The notes under the pieces: generated by a model | What the model saw: the letters and a program-made list of their open reading frames with translations, nothing else | What the model was told of the DNA's origin: nothing | The model's database searches: none | DNA from: an uncultured Microcaldota archaeon | Lineage (GTDB): Archaea > Micrarchaeota > Micrarchaeia > CAILAH01 | DNA length: 45,314 bases | Reading direction: 5' to 3' | Assembly (NCBI GenBank): GCA_903832205.1 | Contig: CAILAH010000063.1 | Location: 1-45,314 of the forward strand | Translations under genes and position numbers: made by a program | Shown here: positions 1 through 10,905 of the stretch, in pieces | Layout: each line of letters starts with the position of its first letter | How positions within the stretch are numbered: the first letter of the stretch is position 1

Positions 1-1
1 G

Positions 2-1370
<1,369 letters not shown>

Positions 1371-1446
1371 ATATCAGCAGCTATAATTAAAAATAAAACT
1401 AGCAGGATGAAATGCGAAGAATGAAAATTAAGAAAGAAAAAGGGAA

Positions 1447-2175
1447 TTAAATGTTTGACGGAACCTTGCAGGTATGCGCAGTCTTGTCGCAGTACTGCCC
1501 CGCACCGCATTCCTCATCAACGTTGCAGGAGCCCGCCTTTGCGGCGCACCTGTGCGTCTGCAGGCCGCAGTACTCCCAGGCCCTGCAGTCCTTCTCGTTT
1601 CCGCACAATCCTACCTTCACCTTGCAGCCGTGCAATTTTACGTCACAGTCCTCCCACTCGTTGCAGTCGGTTGCAGCGTTGCACCTGCCCGTAATGACCT
1701 TGCAGTTCTGTGTGGTAATGTCGCAAAGCTCCCATGCATTGCAGTCAAAATCGTTCAGGCATTTGCCCTTGAGCGGCTCGCAGGTGTGCGTGTCATCGCT
1801 GCAGAACTGCCAGTCTCCCTCGCAGTAATCGTTCGAGCTGCAGAACCCCGCCTTCACCTGGCACTGGCCGAGAACGGTGTCGCACTGCTGCCACGCGCTG
1901 CAGTCCGCATCGGTTGCGCAGAACCCTTTCTTGAAAATGCACTTGTGCGATGTCTTATCGCAGTCATACTTTTCAGAGCCGCAATCGGATGCGACGCCGC
2001 AGAATCCCTCGCGCACAACGCAGGTATTCTTGTCGCCGCACTTCTGCCATGCGCTGCAGCCAGCATCGCCGGTGCAAGTCTTGGTGGTGTCCCCGCCCGT
2101 GCATCCCATGAGCAGGATCGCCGCGGCAAACAGCACGAACGCACCAAATGCAAATATCATCTTGTTCTTCACCAT
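1447..2175 (-). CDS. Secreted Cys-rich lipoprotein with 8 tandem ~26-aa four-Cys repeats
   Basis: Signal/lipobox 'LLMGCTGG' then 8 repeats of the type 'xCxxxxDCxxWExCDxxxxxCKVKxG'. Confidence 0.8.
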   Translation of the reverse strand: MVKNKMIFAFGAFVLFAAAILLMGCTGGDTTKTCTGDAGCSAWQKCGDKNTCVVREGFCGVASDCGSEKYDCDKTSHKCIFKKGFCATDADCSAWQQCDTVLGQCQVKAGFCSSNDYCEGDWQFCSDDTHTCEPLKGKCLNDFDCNAWELCDITTQNCKVITGRCNAATDCNEWEDCDVKLHGCKVKVGLCGNEKDCRAWEYCGLQTHRCAAKAGSCNVDEECGAGQYCDKTAHTCKVPSNI

Positions 2176-2239
2176 ATCACTTCACCCGATAAACATCAAA
2201 CCTTTGCAATTCCACATTTCATATACTTTCCCATTTTGC

Positions 2240-3868
2240 CTACTCTTCCATCCATCTCCTGTAGAAGAGATAGAATACCGCCACGGCGAGCACAACGAGC
2301 ACGCCCAGCACTATAATTATCGTGTAATCATCGCCGACCGTGACATCCTGCCTGAACGGCACGTATCCGGTCCTTCGTACCTCAAGCCTGTACTTGCCCT
2401 TTGCGGGGGGAGTAATCTTCACGGAGCCCGTCACATCCGGGAACTTGAGCGTGCCGAACATCACCGTCGCCCTGTCAATGGGCTGGCCGCTCTCATCCGT
2501 AACCTTAACCGTGAACGATGAGCCGAACCCAACAGTGGTGGGCGCCTCAACCTTCATCTTCTTTCCGGTGCCGGTCCTTACTACATCAACGAATGAATAG
2601 GGCGGCAATTCCTCGCCGTCCTGGCTGATTACCCTGCACTCAATCTTGCTGCTGCCCATGGGCACCGCATCAATGGGTATTTTTCCCGTATACGTATTAT
2701 CAGTCTTCACCGCGTCAACCCAGGGGTTGCCCTCAGCCCTCACCTGCACATTGCTTATCTGCGTGTCGGCATAGGGGTCGACAACAACCTCAACTTCTTC
2801 CACGCCCGCCATGTCATCGCCCTTCTCAGGGAAATTAATATTGCACGATGATGTGGACAGCGCCGCCACAGTGCCGTTCTTTGATATGAGATAAATCATG
2901 CTACCCTTCTTTGCAATCTCCGCCTTTGTGGAGAATCCAGAATCATAAACCCATTTCACTTCGCCCTCATGGCTGATGCCGTACATTGAGCCAGAGTCGG
3001 AGAGCGCATAAATCCCGGTTTCCGTAACGACCGGCTGCGCAGCCACCTCGCTCTTTGTGTCCTTGCACCAGTTGGTGCTCCCGTCGCCGTTGAGCGAGCA
3101 TACCTTGCCGCCCACGGTTGTAACAATTATTTCCTGGGTGCTCGCAAACACATCCGCCGCAGTGCTCGTGCCGTCCGCGGTTGATTTCACCCAGAGCAGG
3201 CTCTTTGGCGATTTCGCGGATATCCCATAAATCTTCCCGCCAAAACTCCCCAGTATAACCCTGCTGTCCTGGGCCGCGGGTGATGATTTCCAGAACACGT
3301 CATCATACTTGGCCTGGTCGCTCACCACGCCGTTTGAGCGCGTCACAAGAAGCACGAGGCCATTATCACAGGGGACGAAAAGCTTGTCGCCCAGGCTTGC
3401 GGGCGTAACCTGCACCGAGCACTCCTGCGACTGCTTCCAGGACATTGTATTCGTCTGCGTATTAAGCGCCTGCACTCCCTTTGATGTCGGTATGTAAAGG
3501 TTGGGCGCAATCAGCAGCGGGTTGTTGAGTATCTCACCGCTCGTGTTGAGCGTCTTCAAAATGGATTTCGATGGCTCGTTAACCACGTAAATGCTCCCCT
3601 CTTTTGAGAGCACGATGATTGTTGAGCCCGCCTTCACCGGCCTCAGGAGCGTCCCCTTGAGCTGCAGTGTCCAGATGGTTTTTCCGTCAACGACATCCAG
3701 CTTGTAGAGCGTGTCCATTGTTGTGGCGTAAATATAATTCCCATCAACGATCAGCCCGCCGGTAACATCCTTGCCCAGGTCCGCGGACCACTTCATCCTG
3801 TCCGCAAACGCAAGTGAGGAGAAGAGAAGCAGAACAATAAGCAATGCCTTGCCTGCCCCTTTTAGCAT
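2240..3868 (-). CDS. Secreted PQQ-like beta-propeller protein with C-terminal Ig/carboxypeptidase-regulatory-like domain and TM anchor
   Basis: N-terminal signal; repeated 'G.IY.....G...W' blades; C-terminal TM 'YTIIIVLGVLVVLAVAVFYLFYRRW'. Confidence 0.75.
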   Translation of the reverse strand: MLKGAGKALLIVLLLFSSLAFADRMKWSADLGKDVTGGLIVDGNYIYATTMDTLYKLDVVDGKTIWTLQLKGTLLRPVKAGSTIIVLSKEGSIYVVNEPSKSILKTLNTSGEILNNPLLIAPNLYIPTSKGVQALNTQTNTMSWKQSQECSVQVTPASLGDKLFVPCDNGLVLLVTRSNGVVSDQAKYDDVFWKSSPAAQDSRVILGSFGGKIYGISAKSPKSLLWVKSTADGTSTAADVFASTQEIIVTTVGGKVCSLNGDGSTNWCKDTKSEVAAQPVVTETGIYALSDSGSMYGISHEGEVKWVYDSGFSTKAEIAKKGSMIYLISKNGTVAALSTSSCNINFPEKGDDMAGVEEVEVVVDPYADTQISNVQVRAEGNPWVDAVKTDNTYTGKIPIDAVPMGSSKIECRVISQDGEELPPYSFVDVVRTGTGKKMKVEAPTTVGFGSSFTVKVTDESGQPIDRATVMFGTLKFPDVTGSVKITPPAKGKYRLEVRRTGYVPFRQDVTVGDDYTIIIVLGVLVVLAVAVFYLFYRRWMEE

Positions 3869-3884
3869 TTACAATTCCCCCTGT

Positions 3885-4364
3885 TCACTCCCTGAAGAGC
3901 TTGTCGTGCACGCCCTGATTTATCTCTTCTATGACAGCCTTCGCGCTCTTGCCGTTGCACGTCACGTTCATGCTCACGCACGTGCCGAGCACCTGCAGCG
4001 CGCCGCTTTTCAGCGAGCCGGTGTTGAGCGCGTCGCGCTTCATCTTAACGAGCTTGATAACCTGTTCCATGGAAATGTCCCCTGCGACAGCCTCCCTGTT
4101 TCCCGCGCCCTTCTCAATGCCGATCTCCTTTATGATAAGTGCGCTTGTTGGCGGCGAGCCGACCTCAACATCGAACTCCTTTGTTGAAGTGTCCAGAATC
4201 ACTTTCACCGGGACCTGTATGCCCGTGAACTCCTTGGTCTTCTCGTTTATCGCAGAAATCACTTTCTGGATGTTGATTCCGGTGGGGCCGATTGCCGGGC
4301 CCAGCGGTGGGCCCGCGGATGCCTTGCCGCCTGAAACCAGTGCGTTTATCGTTTGTTTTGCCAT
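3885..4364 (-). CDS. rpl11: Large ribosomal subunit protein L11 (uL11)
   Basis: 'MAKQTINALVSGGKASAGPPLGPAIGPTGINIQKVI' is characteristic; start placed at MAKQTIN rather than the longer ORF start. Confidence 0.95.
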   Translation of the reverse strand: MAKQTINALVSGGKASAGPPLGPAIGPTGINIQKVISAINEKTKEFTGIQVPVKVILDTSTKEFDVEVGSPPTSALIIKEIGIEKGAGNREAVAGDISMEQVIKLVKMKRDALNTGSLKSGALQVLGTCVSMNVTCNGKSAKAVIEEINQGVHDKLFRE

Positions 4365-4369
4365 ATAAC

Positions 4370-4816
4370 TCATTCCTCTACTTTTTGGTGAACCTTCAGC
4401 CACGACAGCTTTGTCGTGATTGGAATGGGAACCGTAACCTCGAGCAGCTCAATGGTGACCTCTTCCTTTTCAAGGTCGATCTTCACGACCTTTGCGCGGT
4501 CGCCCTTGAACGGCCCGTTGATTACCTCGACTATGTCTCCCTTGGTGATGCTGAATATCTGCGGCTTGGCCTCAATCATCTTCTTGACCTCTTCCGCGGC
4601 AATCTCGCCCGGGAGCACTCCCTTGATGTTGGGCACCTGGAACGCGGCCCTCTTTGCGTCCGACTCTTCCGCGCCCTCAATAATCACGTATCCCTTGAAG
4701 CCGTCAAGCACAAGTATTGAAGAGATGTTAATCTTCAATTTGCCAACGCGGTTCCTGAGCAGGTCCGCAACTATCCTTTCCTGCCCCGCAGTGACGCGCA
4801 ATGCATAGTAACCCAT
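4370..4816 (-). CDS. spt5: Transcription elongation factor Spt5/NusG (archaeal)
   Basis: NGN domain 'YYALRVTAGQERIVADLL' and KOW 'ITKGDIVEVINGPFKGDRAKVVKID'; adjacent to L11 and SecE. Confidence 0.94.
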   Translation of the reverse strand: MGYYALRVTAGQERIVADLLRNRVGKLKINISSILVLDGFKGYVIIEGAEESDAKRAAFQVPNIKGVLPGEIAAEEVKKMIEAKPQIFSITKGDIVEVINGPFKGDRAKVVKIDLEKEEVTIELLEVTVPIPITTKLSWLKVHQKVEE

Positions 4817-4821
4817 AGCAA

Positions 4822-5013
4822 CTACCTTCCACCCATGAGGCCGAACAAAAGGCTTATGATAAAGCCAATCATGCCTATTGCAACCGCGGCCATCATGACG
4901 ACCCTGAACATCCTGTTGAACTCTGCCGTATCAGGCTTTTTAGCAACAGTCATGACCCTTCGCGACTGGTTTATGAAATCCAAGAGGAAAAACCCCATAC
5001 CATATACACCCAT
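4822..5013 (-). CDS. secE: Preprotein translocase SecE/Sec61-gamma
   Basis: 63 aa single-TM protein, 'F..QSRRVMTVAKKPDTAEFNRMFRVV', between ftsZ and spt5. Confidence 0.88.
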   Translation of the reverse strand: MGVYGMGFFLLDFINQSRRVMTVAKKPDTAEFNRMFRVVMMAAVAIGMIGFIISLLFGLMGGR

Positions 5014-5028
5014 GAATTTTTTTATTTC

Positions 5029-6288
5029 CTATATGACGTCGAGCTCAATTTCCATATTGCTGAGCTTCTCCTGCTCGAGCTTGTACTCGGGGAACTCGGC
5101 GCCCGCCAGGACCACCAGCACGTGGATGGTGTTCCTCGGCATCTCCTCGTCAACGCGCGCGCCCCAGATTATGTGCGAGTCCTTGGCAATCTTCGCCGAG
5201 ACCTCGGTGACCATAAGCTCCGCCTCGCGGAGCGTCATGTCCGCGCCGCCCGTCACGTTGATGAGCGCCCTGCTCGAGCCGACTATGTCCGCATCAAGCA
5301 GCGGCGAGTTCAGCGCCGCCTCAATTGCCATCCTTGCCCTCTCATTTGGCTTCGAGTCCGATGCCGACTCGCCGGTTCCTATGACCGCATAGCCGCCGTT
5401 CAGCAGGATGGTCTTCAGGTCCGCGAAGTCAAGGTTAACCAGGCCCGCCTTTGTGATGAGCTCAATAATGCCCTTTGAAGCGCCCGCGAGCACCTCATCC
5501 GAAATCCTGAACGCCGTGTTCAGCGGCAGGTCGGGCGCTATGGTGAGCAGCTTGTCATTCGTGATTATGATGGTCGTGTCCGCCTTCTTGCGCAGCTTTG
5601 CGAGCCCTTCGAGCGCGTTCTTCCTCCTCTGCCTTCCCTCCGAGAAGAATGGCAGCGTGACGACGCCTATGGTGAGCGCGCCCCCGTTCTTTGCGACCTC
5701 CGCAATGACGTGCGCCGAGCCTGTGCCCGTGCCGCCGCCCATGCCGCAGGTTATGAATACCATTGCCGCGCCCTCAATCGCCTTCTCAATCTCTTTTATG
5801 CTCTCCTTTGCGGCACTCTCGCCAATCTCGGGGTTGCTTCCCGCACCCATCCCCTTGGTGAGCTTTTTGCCCAGGAGCACTTTCTTGTCCGCCTTCACCT
5901 TGAGCAGGTGCTGCACGTCCGTATTGGCCGCAATAAGCTCGGCACCCTTGATTCCCATCTGTGAAAGCCTGTTAATGGTATTGCATCCGCTGCCTCCCGC
6001 CCCAATCACGCATATCTTGGGCATGCTTTCCTGCAGGAAATCCAGCAGCTCCCTGTCATCGCTTTTCTCAATGGGGAGGCTGGCGGCAATATTTTCCAGG
6101 TGTGCAGAATCCTCGCGTGATTCTGGCACGTTAAAAGGTGCATTTTCCGTGGAAAATGACTTGTCAGATGTGCTGAAACCTTGGGTTTCTGACGTATCAA
6201 AATCCTCTCGGGATTTTGTATAACCCTTCAAGTTTTGCACAACCCTTGGTTTTTGCGCGTCGCCATCCTTCTGGGGTGCATCAGACAT
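5029..6288 (-). CDS. ftsZ: Cell division GTPase FtsZ with ~90-aa N-terminal extension
   Basis: 'ICVIGAGGSGCNTINRL', 'FITCGMGGGTGTGSAHVIAEVA' tubulin/FtsZ signature. Confidence 0.95.
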   Translation of the reverse strand: MSDAPQKDGDAQKPRVVQNLKGYTKSREDFDTSETQGFSTSDKSFSTENAPFNVPESREDSAHLENIAASLPIEKSDDRELLDFLQESMPKICVIGAGGSGCNTINRLSQMGIKGAELIAANTDVQHLLKVKADKKVLLGKKLTKGMGAGSNPEIGESAAKESIKEIEKAIEGAAMVFITCGMGGGTGTGSAHVIAEVAKNGGALTIGVVTLPFFSEGRQRRKNALEGLAKLRKKADTTIIITNDKLLTIAPDLPLNTAFRISDEVLAGASKGIIELITKAGLVNLDFADLKTILLNGGYAVIGTGESASDSKPNERARMAIEAALNSPLLDADIVGSSRALINVTGGADMTLREAELMVTEVSAKIAKDSHIIWGARVDEEMPRNTIHVLVVLAGAEFPEYKLEQEKLSNMEIELDVI

Positions 6289-6363
6289 TAAACCTACCTC
6301 GCTTTAGACGTAAGAGATTAAACCTATCAACATTTTTAAACTTATAGATTAAACTATCTTCTT

Positions 6364-7266
6364 ATGGATAAGACGGCGCAGCGCATCGTGCGTGACATAA
6401 AATCCCTCAAGATTCAGGGCGCGCGCAATATCGCCAGGGCGGCCGTCGATGCCCTCGCGGCCGAATCATTCTCATTCAGGGGCTCAAGCCGCAACGCCTA
6501 TTTATCCGCGCTTCTCGTCGCAGCGGACGAGCTCGCAGCGGCGCGCGCCACGGAGCCGATGCTCCGCAACTACCTGCGCTACATCCTTAACTACGTGCAG
6601 AGGGATGAGGGCGCATCGGTGGGCGAGCTCAAGTCACTTGTCGCATCACTCCAGAAAAGCATCTACAGGGACATGGAAAAATCCAAGACGGCCATCGTCG
6701 AGTACGGCGCATCGCTCCTGCGCAGCGGCCACACCTACATGACGCACTGCCACAGCTCAACCGTCACGGGCATATTCACGGAGGCATTTGACGACGGGAA
6801 GGATTTCTCGGTTATTGCGTGCGAGACCCGCCCCCTCTATCAGGGCGTGAGGACCGCAAAGGAGCTCGCATCCCACGGCATACCCACAACGCTCATCGTT
6901 GACAGCGCGGCCCACTCATTCATCCGCCACTGCGATGCGGTATTTGTGGGCGCGGATGCAGTCACCGCATCGGGCAATTTAGTAAACAAGATTGGCACTT
7001 CGGGGATTGCGCATTTCGCGCACTCATTTGAAATCCCGTTCTACTCGGCAGCGGAGATGCACAAGTTCGACTACCTCACCAAGTGGGGCATGCTCGAGCC
7101 GATTGAGCAGCGCTCGCCAGATGAGATTCTCAAGGAATCAAAAAAGATGAAAAACCTCAAGATTGCAAACCCGGCGTTTGATGTCACGCCTGCGGATTAC
7201 ATCACGGCCTACATCACCGAGAAAGGCATAATCCCCCCGCAATCAATAATGCTGCTGGCCAAATAA
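6364..7266 (+). CDS. Ribose-1,5-bisphosphate isomerase (e2b2 / eIF2B-like family)
   Basis: 300 aa; eIF2B-alpha-like C-terminus 'VFVGADAVTASGNLVNKIGTSGIAHFAHSFEIPFYSAAEMHKFD'; next to AMP phosphorylase. Confidence 0.88.
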   Translation: MDKTAQRIVRDIKSLKIQGARNIARAAVDALAAESFSFRGSSRNAYLSALLVAADELAAARATEPMLRNYLRYILNYVQRDEGASVGELKSLVASLQKSIYRDMEKSKTAIVEYGASLLRSGHTYMTHCHSSTVTGIFTEAFDDGKDFSVIACETRPLYQGVRTAKELASHGIPTTLIVDSAAHSFIRHCDAVFVGADAVTASGNLVNKIGTSGIAHFAHSFEIPFYSAAEMHKFDYLTKWGMLEPIEQRSPDEILKESKKMKNLKIANPAFDVTPADYITAYITEKGIIPPQSIMLLAK

Positions 7267-7334
7267 GGAAATAGACGCCGTGGATGGGCCAGCACAAACG
7301 GGAATGGATGGGCGAAATAGAAATAGGAATAAGA

Positions 7335-7352
7335 TATGTTGCGTGCAACATA
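7335..7352. promoter_or_regulatory. Operator-like perfect dyad upstream of the AMP phosphorylase gene
   Basis: TATGTTGC-GT-GCAACATA. Confidence 0.5.
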
Positions 7353-7386
7353 GGATGGTAATGCAAGGGGCATCTCTGCCCAATTG

Positions 7387-8946
7387 ATGATTCATATGAA
7401 CACAAAAAGGGAACACGTGAAAGTGGAGTACAAGGTCAAGGTATTCGACATAGGGGCGGGCATGCCCATCATCGTCCTCAACGAGACCGAGGCAAAGCAG
7501 CGCGACCTTTTCGTCGGGGACCGCGTTGAGATGGAATTCAAGGGGAAGAAAACCTCCGCAATAGTAGACACCTCGCCAACAATGGTTCGTGAAGGCGAGG
7601 TGGGCGTATTCATTGAGATTGTTGATGCGCTCAAGTGCGGCCCGGGAGACAGGCTATTCATCGTGCCCCTGGGCAAGCCCGCATCCATCGACCACATTAA
7701 GAAAAAGCTTGACGGCGGCGAGCTGCGCCCCGAAGAAATCGATGAGATAATCCAGGACCTAATGGGCAACAAGCTCAGCGAGGCGGAGCTTGCGGTATTC
7801 GTCGCGGCGGTCTATGCAAAAGGCCTCAACGCCGAGGAGACGGTGGGCCTCACAAACGCGGTGATGCGCTCGGGCGACACGCTCGAGCTGGATGTCGCGC
7901 CACTGGTTGACAAGCACTGCGTTGGCGGTGTCGCGGGCAACAGGACCACCATGGTGGTCGTCCCAATCATGGCGGCAGCGGGCGCATACATGCCCAAGAC
8001 ATCATCGCGCGCAATCACATCTGCGGCAGGCACCGCGGACACAATGGAAACGCTCTGCAACGTCAACTTCAGCAAGGAAGAGATAAGGGACATGGTGGTC
8101 AAGACGCACGGCTGCATAGTATGGGGCGGCGGCGCGCACCTTGCGCCCGCGGATGACAAGCTTATCCGCATCCGCTACCCGTTCAGGCTGGACCCGCGCG
8201 GCATGCTGCTCGCGAGCATCATGGCAAAGAAGAAAGCGGTCGGCTCAAAATTCCTCGTGATTGACATTCCAATCGGAAGGAGCACAAAGCTGGAGGACCC
8301 GACAAAGGCGAAAGACCTCGCAAAGGATTTCATTGACATCGGCAACAGGCTCGATATCAAGACACAGGTATTCCTGACCGACGGCAGCGACCCCATAGGC
8401 TATGGCGTGGGCCCGGCGCTTGAGTGCAAGGACGTCTTTGAGGTGCTCCAGGGCGCGGGACCGCAGGACCTCTTCAACAAGAGCTGCCTGCTTGCAGGCT
8501 CGCTGCTTGAGATGAGCGCCATTGCACCCAAAGGCGAGGGCTACAGCATGGCCGTGGGCATAATCAAATCAGGGAAGGCGTTCGATAAACTGCGCGAGAT
8601 TGTGGAGGCCCAGGGCGGCTCGCGCAACCTGCGCATTGATGACCTGCCCGTTGGCAAGTACAAGGCTGAGATTTATGCAGAGGCGGACGGCCGCGTGGAT
8701 TTCGTAAGCAACACAAAGGTCTCAAGGATAGCGCGTGCGGCTGGCGCGCCAAAGGTAAAGGGCGCTGGCATCGTGCTAAAGGTCGAGCATGGCGACCGCA
8801 TCCGCAAGGGCGAGGTGGTCATGGAGCTCTATTCCGATTCCGAGGCCTCGCTGGATTACGCCCTCAAGGTTGCTGCGGAAGTCAAGCCAATCGAGCTCCA
8901 GAAAATCGTCCTTGGCGAATATGACAAGAACTCCGGCAACCTCTAA
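7387..8946 (+). CDS. deoA: AMP phosphorylase (archaeal DeoA-like)
   Basis: ~519 aa; 'LVDKHCVGGVAGNRTTMVVVPIMAAAGAYMPKTSSRAITSAAGTADTME' thymidine/AMP phosphorylase signature. Confidence 0.92.
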   Translation: MIHMNTKREHVKVEYKVKVFDIGAGMPIIVLNETEAKQRDLFVGDRVEMEFKGKKTSAIVDTSPTMVREGEVGVFIEIVDALKCGPGDRLFIVPLGKPASIDHIKKKLDGGELRPEEIDEIIQDLMGNKLSEAELAVFVAAVYAKGLNAEETVGLTNAVMRSGDTLELDVAPLVDKHCVGGVAGNRTTMVVVPIMAAAGAYMPKTSSRAITSAAGTADTMETLCNVNFSKEEIRDMVVKTHGCIVWGGGAHLAPADDKLIRIRYPFRLDPRGMLLASIMAKKKAVGSKFLVIDIPIGRSTKLEDPTKAKDLAKDFIDIGNRLDIKTQVFLTDGSDPIGYGVGPALECKDVFEVLQGAGPQDLFNKSCLLAGSLLEMSAIAPKGEGYSMAVGIIKSGKAFDKLREIVEAQGGSRNLRIDDLPVGKYKAEIYAEADGRVDFVSNTKVSRIARAAGAPKVKGAGIVLKVEHGDRIRKGEVVMELYSDSEASLDYALKVAAEVKPIELQKIVLGEYDKNSGNL

Positions 8947-9062
8947 TTGCATACGGCCATCAAATTTTCTTGCTTGCCCAAGCCCAATGGCATACCCACT
9001 TCAAATTCTTTTTGCTTTGCCCGCACTCGCTTTTATCCATATGGCTTCTCAGATTATTACGA

Positions 9063-10733
9063 ATGGTAAATCTGCAGCCTAAGCTTCTCAGCGATGCAAG
9101 GATGGCTGAACTGGCCAGGGACCTTAAATGCGCTGGCCTCAAGCCAGATGCCAATACCTATGCCAACTATGCAATCATAGCCTCCCTGTTGGCCGCAGCC
9201 CTGCTGGGCTGGCTTCTCATGGGCATGGTAAGCGATGCAATATTCCTGCCCCTCCTTTTTCTGCTGCTCTTTGTTGTGGCGTTCGTCATTTCCCTGCGCG
9301 TCCCAAAAATGGCCGCAAGGAACCGCGCACTAAAGATAGAGGCGGACCTTCCAATCCAGCTGCGCGCACTCTCAACAGAGCTTGCGATAGGCGTCTCATT
9401 TGAGAGCGCCCTGGAATCGGCGGCATCCTTTGGCGATTCCACGCGGCCCATCTTCCGCGGCATCCTAAGCGACCTGAAGAATGGCGTGAGCCCGCCGGAT
9501 GCGATGAACCGCGCCCGCACGCAGGCCGATTCGCGCATGCTGGACAAGGCCCTCTCCCATCTCACATTCCTCTACTCCTATGGGTATGAGGGCAGCGGAT
9601 TGAGCAAGCTTGTGGACGAAATCAGCTCCGAGCACAGGTCGCGCATAAAGGAGTTCGCATCACGCAGCTCCGTATTGGGCGTCATCCTAATCGCGCTCAC
9701 CTCCGTTATCCCGGCGCTCGCAACCACCTACATTCTTGTGGGCTCCTCATTCATGGACATCTCGCTGACACCGGGCTCGGTATATATATTATACATATTC
9801 CTCCTCCCTCTGCTCACACTCTCTTTGCTGCTCGCAATCCGTTTCCTCTCCCCACCAGTTTCAAAGCGGGGTGCGGACTTCCTCTCAAAAGATGAGCTGA
9901 CCAAGTTCACGGTCTTCCTTGGCAGGCACGGGATACAAATGCAGGCATCAAGATTCCTGCTCTACCTTGTCTTCGGCTCACTGCTCATCTCCATGCTCCT
10001 CTTCTTTGCCACATCATCCCCATTCTCATTCCTGTCCCTGCTCATCCCATTCCTGGTTTACGGCGTCTTCCTCTACCTGGACGACCTGCGCATCTCATCC
10101 ATGGAGGACTACATGCCCGATGCGCTCTTTTATGCGGCCTCGCTCCACAGCTTTGGCATGGAGAAGGCCATCAGCGAAATCTCAAACGCAAACTACGGCG
10201 AATTATCCAAGGAGTTCAAGCGCGCGGACAGGCAGGTTAACGCAGGGTTCTCGGTCCGCGTGGCGCTCCTGTCCATAATAGGCCGCAACAAATCCCCGAT
10301 AATAGAGCGCGGCATCTCCTTACTAATTAAAATCCAGGAGGTCGGCGCCTCCCTGGAAAAGGCGCTCAAGAGCACCGCGGAGGACATTCATGACATGTTC
10401 CTGCTTCTCCGCGAGCGTGAGACCATACTCTCGATGCAGAAGTACAACCTGATGCTTGCCTGCGTGCTTGTGCCCGCAATTTTCGGCGCTGTGCTCTCAC
10501 TTGTCTCCTCCCTTGACCTCTCTTATATAGAGACGCTCCTCGCCACTGCCTCTTCCCGCGGCCTGCTCCCAGTGGTGGAGTTCGCTATAAATATTTACTT
10601 GGTTGAATTCTCATTGCTTGCCAGCTTGTTCCTTGCGGATTACAGCGGCTCGTGGAAGCGTTTTGCCGTCTATCTGGTGTTTGTGCTTCCGACGGTATTC
10701 GGTGTTTTCTATGCGGCCCGCTTACTCCTGTGA
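9063..10733 (+). CDS. Type II secretion/archaellum FlaJ-TadC-like membrane protein (T2SSF domains)
   Basis: Two T2SF-like segments ('LPIQLRALSTELAIGVSFESALESAAS', 'MPDALFYAASLHSFGMEKAISE') with multiple TM helices. Confidence 0.75.
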   Translation: MVNLQPKLLSDARMAELARDLKCAGLKPDANTYANYAIIASLLAAALLGWLLMGMVSDAIFLPLLFLLLFVVAFVISLRVPKMAARNRALKIEADLPIQLRALSTELAIGVSFESALESAASFGDSTRPIFRGILSDLKNGVSPPDAMNRARTQADSRMLDKALSHLTFLYSYGYEGSGLSKLVDEISSEHRSRIKEFASRSSVLGVILIALTSVIPALATTYILVGSSFMDISLTPGSVYILYIFLLPLLTLSLLLAIRFLSPPVSKRGADFLSKDELTKFTVFLGRHGIQMQASRFLLYLVFGSLLISMLLFFATSSPFSFLSLLIPFLVYGVFLYLDDLRISSMEDYMPDALFYAASLHSFGMEKAISEISNANYGELSKEFKRADRQVNAGFSVRVALLSIIGRNKSPIIERGISLLIKIQEVGASLEKALKSTAEDIHDMFLLLRERETILSMQKYNLMLACVLVPAIFGAVLSLVSSLDLSYIETLLATASSRGLLPVVEFAINIYLVEFSLLASLFLADYSGSWKRFAVYLVFVLPTVFGVFYAARLLL

Positions 10734-10773
10734 TTACGGCATTTGCGACATCAATAACCGCAATTGCCGTAAT
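10733..10773. promoter_or_regulatory. Long inverted repeat overlapping the stop codon of the T2SSF gene, upstream of the S-layer gene
   Basis: ATTACGGCA-T-TTGCG ... CGCAA-T-TGCCGTAAT (9 bp + T.T + 5 bp). Confidence 0.6.
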
Positions 10774-10905
10774 ATAAACTGGAATATATATACCAAAATG
10801 AACAATACGGGTCTAGTTTTATAAATCTTCCCCGACAATCAGAATACTATCGGAGTGAGGCTAAGCCATAGCTTTCTCCAAGCCCCAAAAAATTGAGGTG
10901 AATTG

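Noticed and set aside
1474-2316. Long plus-strand ORFs opposite real genes (1474..2316, 5408..6223, 23930..24682, 24923..25708, 36107..36766 and similar)
   Set aside because: Antisense to confidently identified genes; compositions match reverse-complement artefacts of codon-biased DNA.
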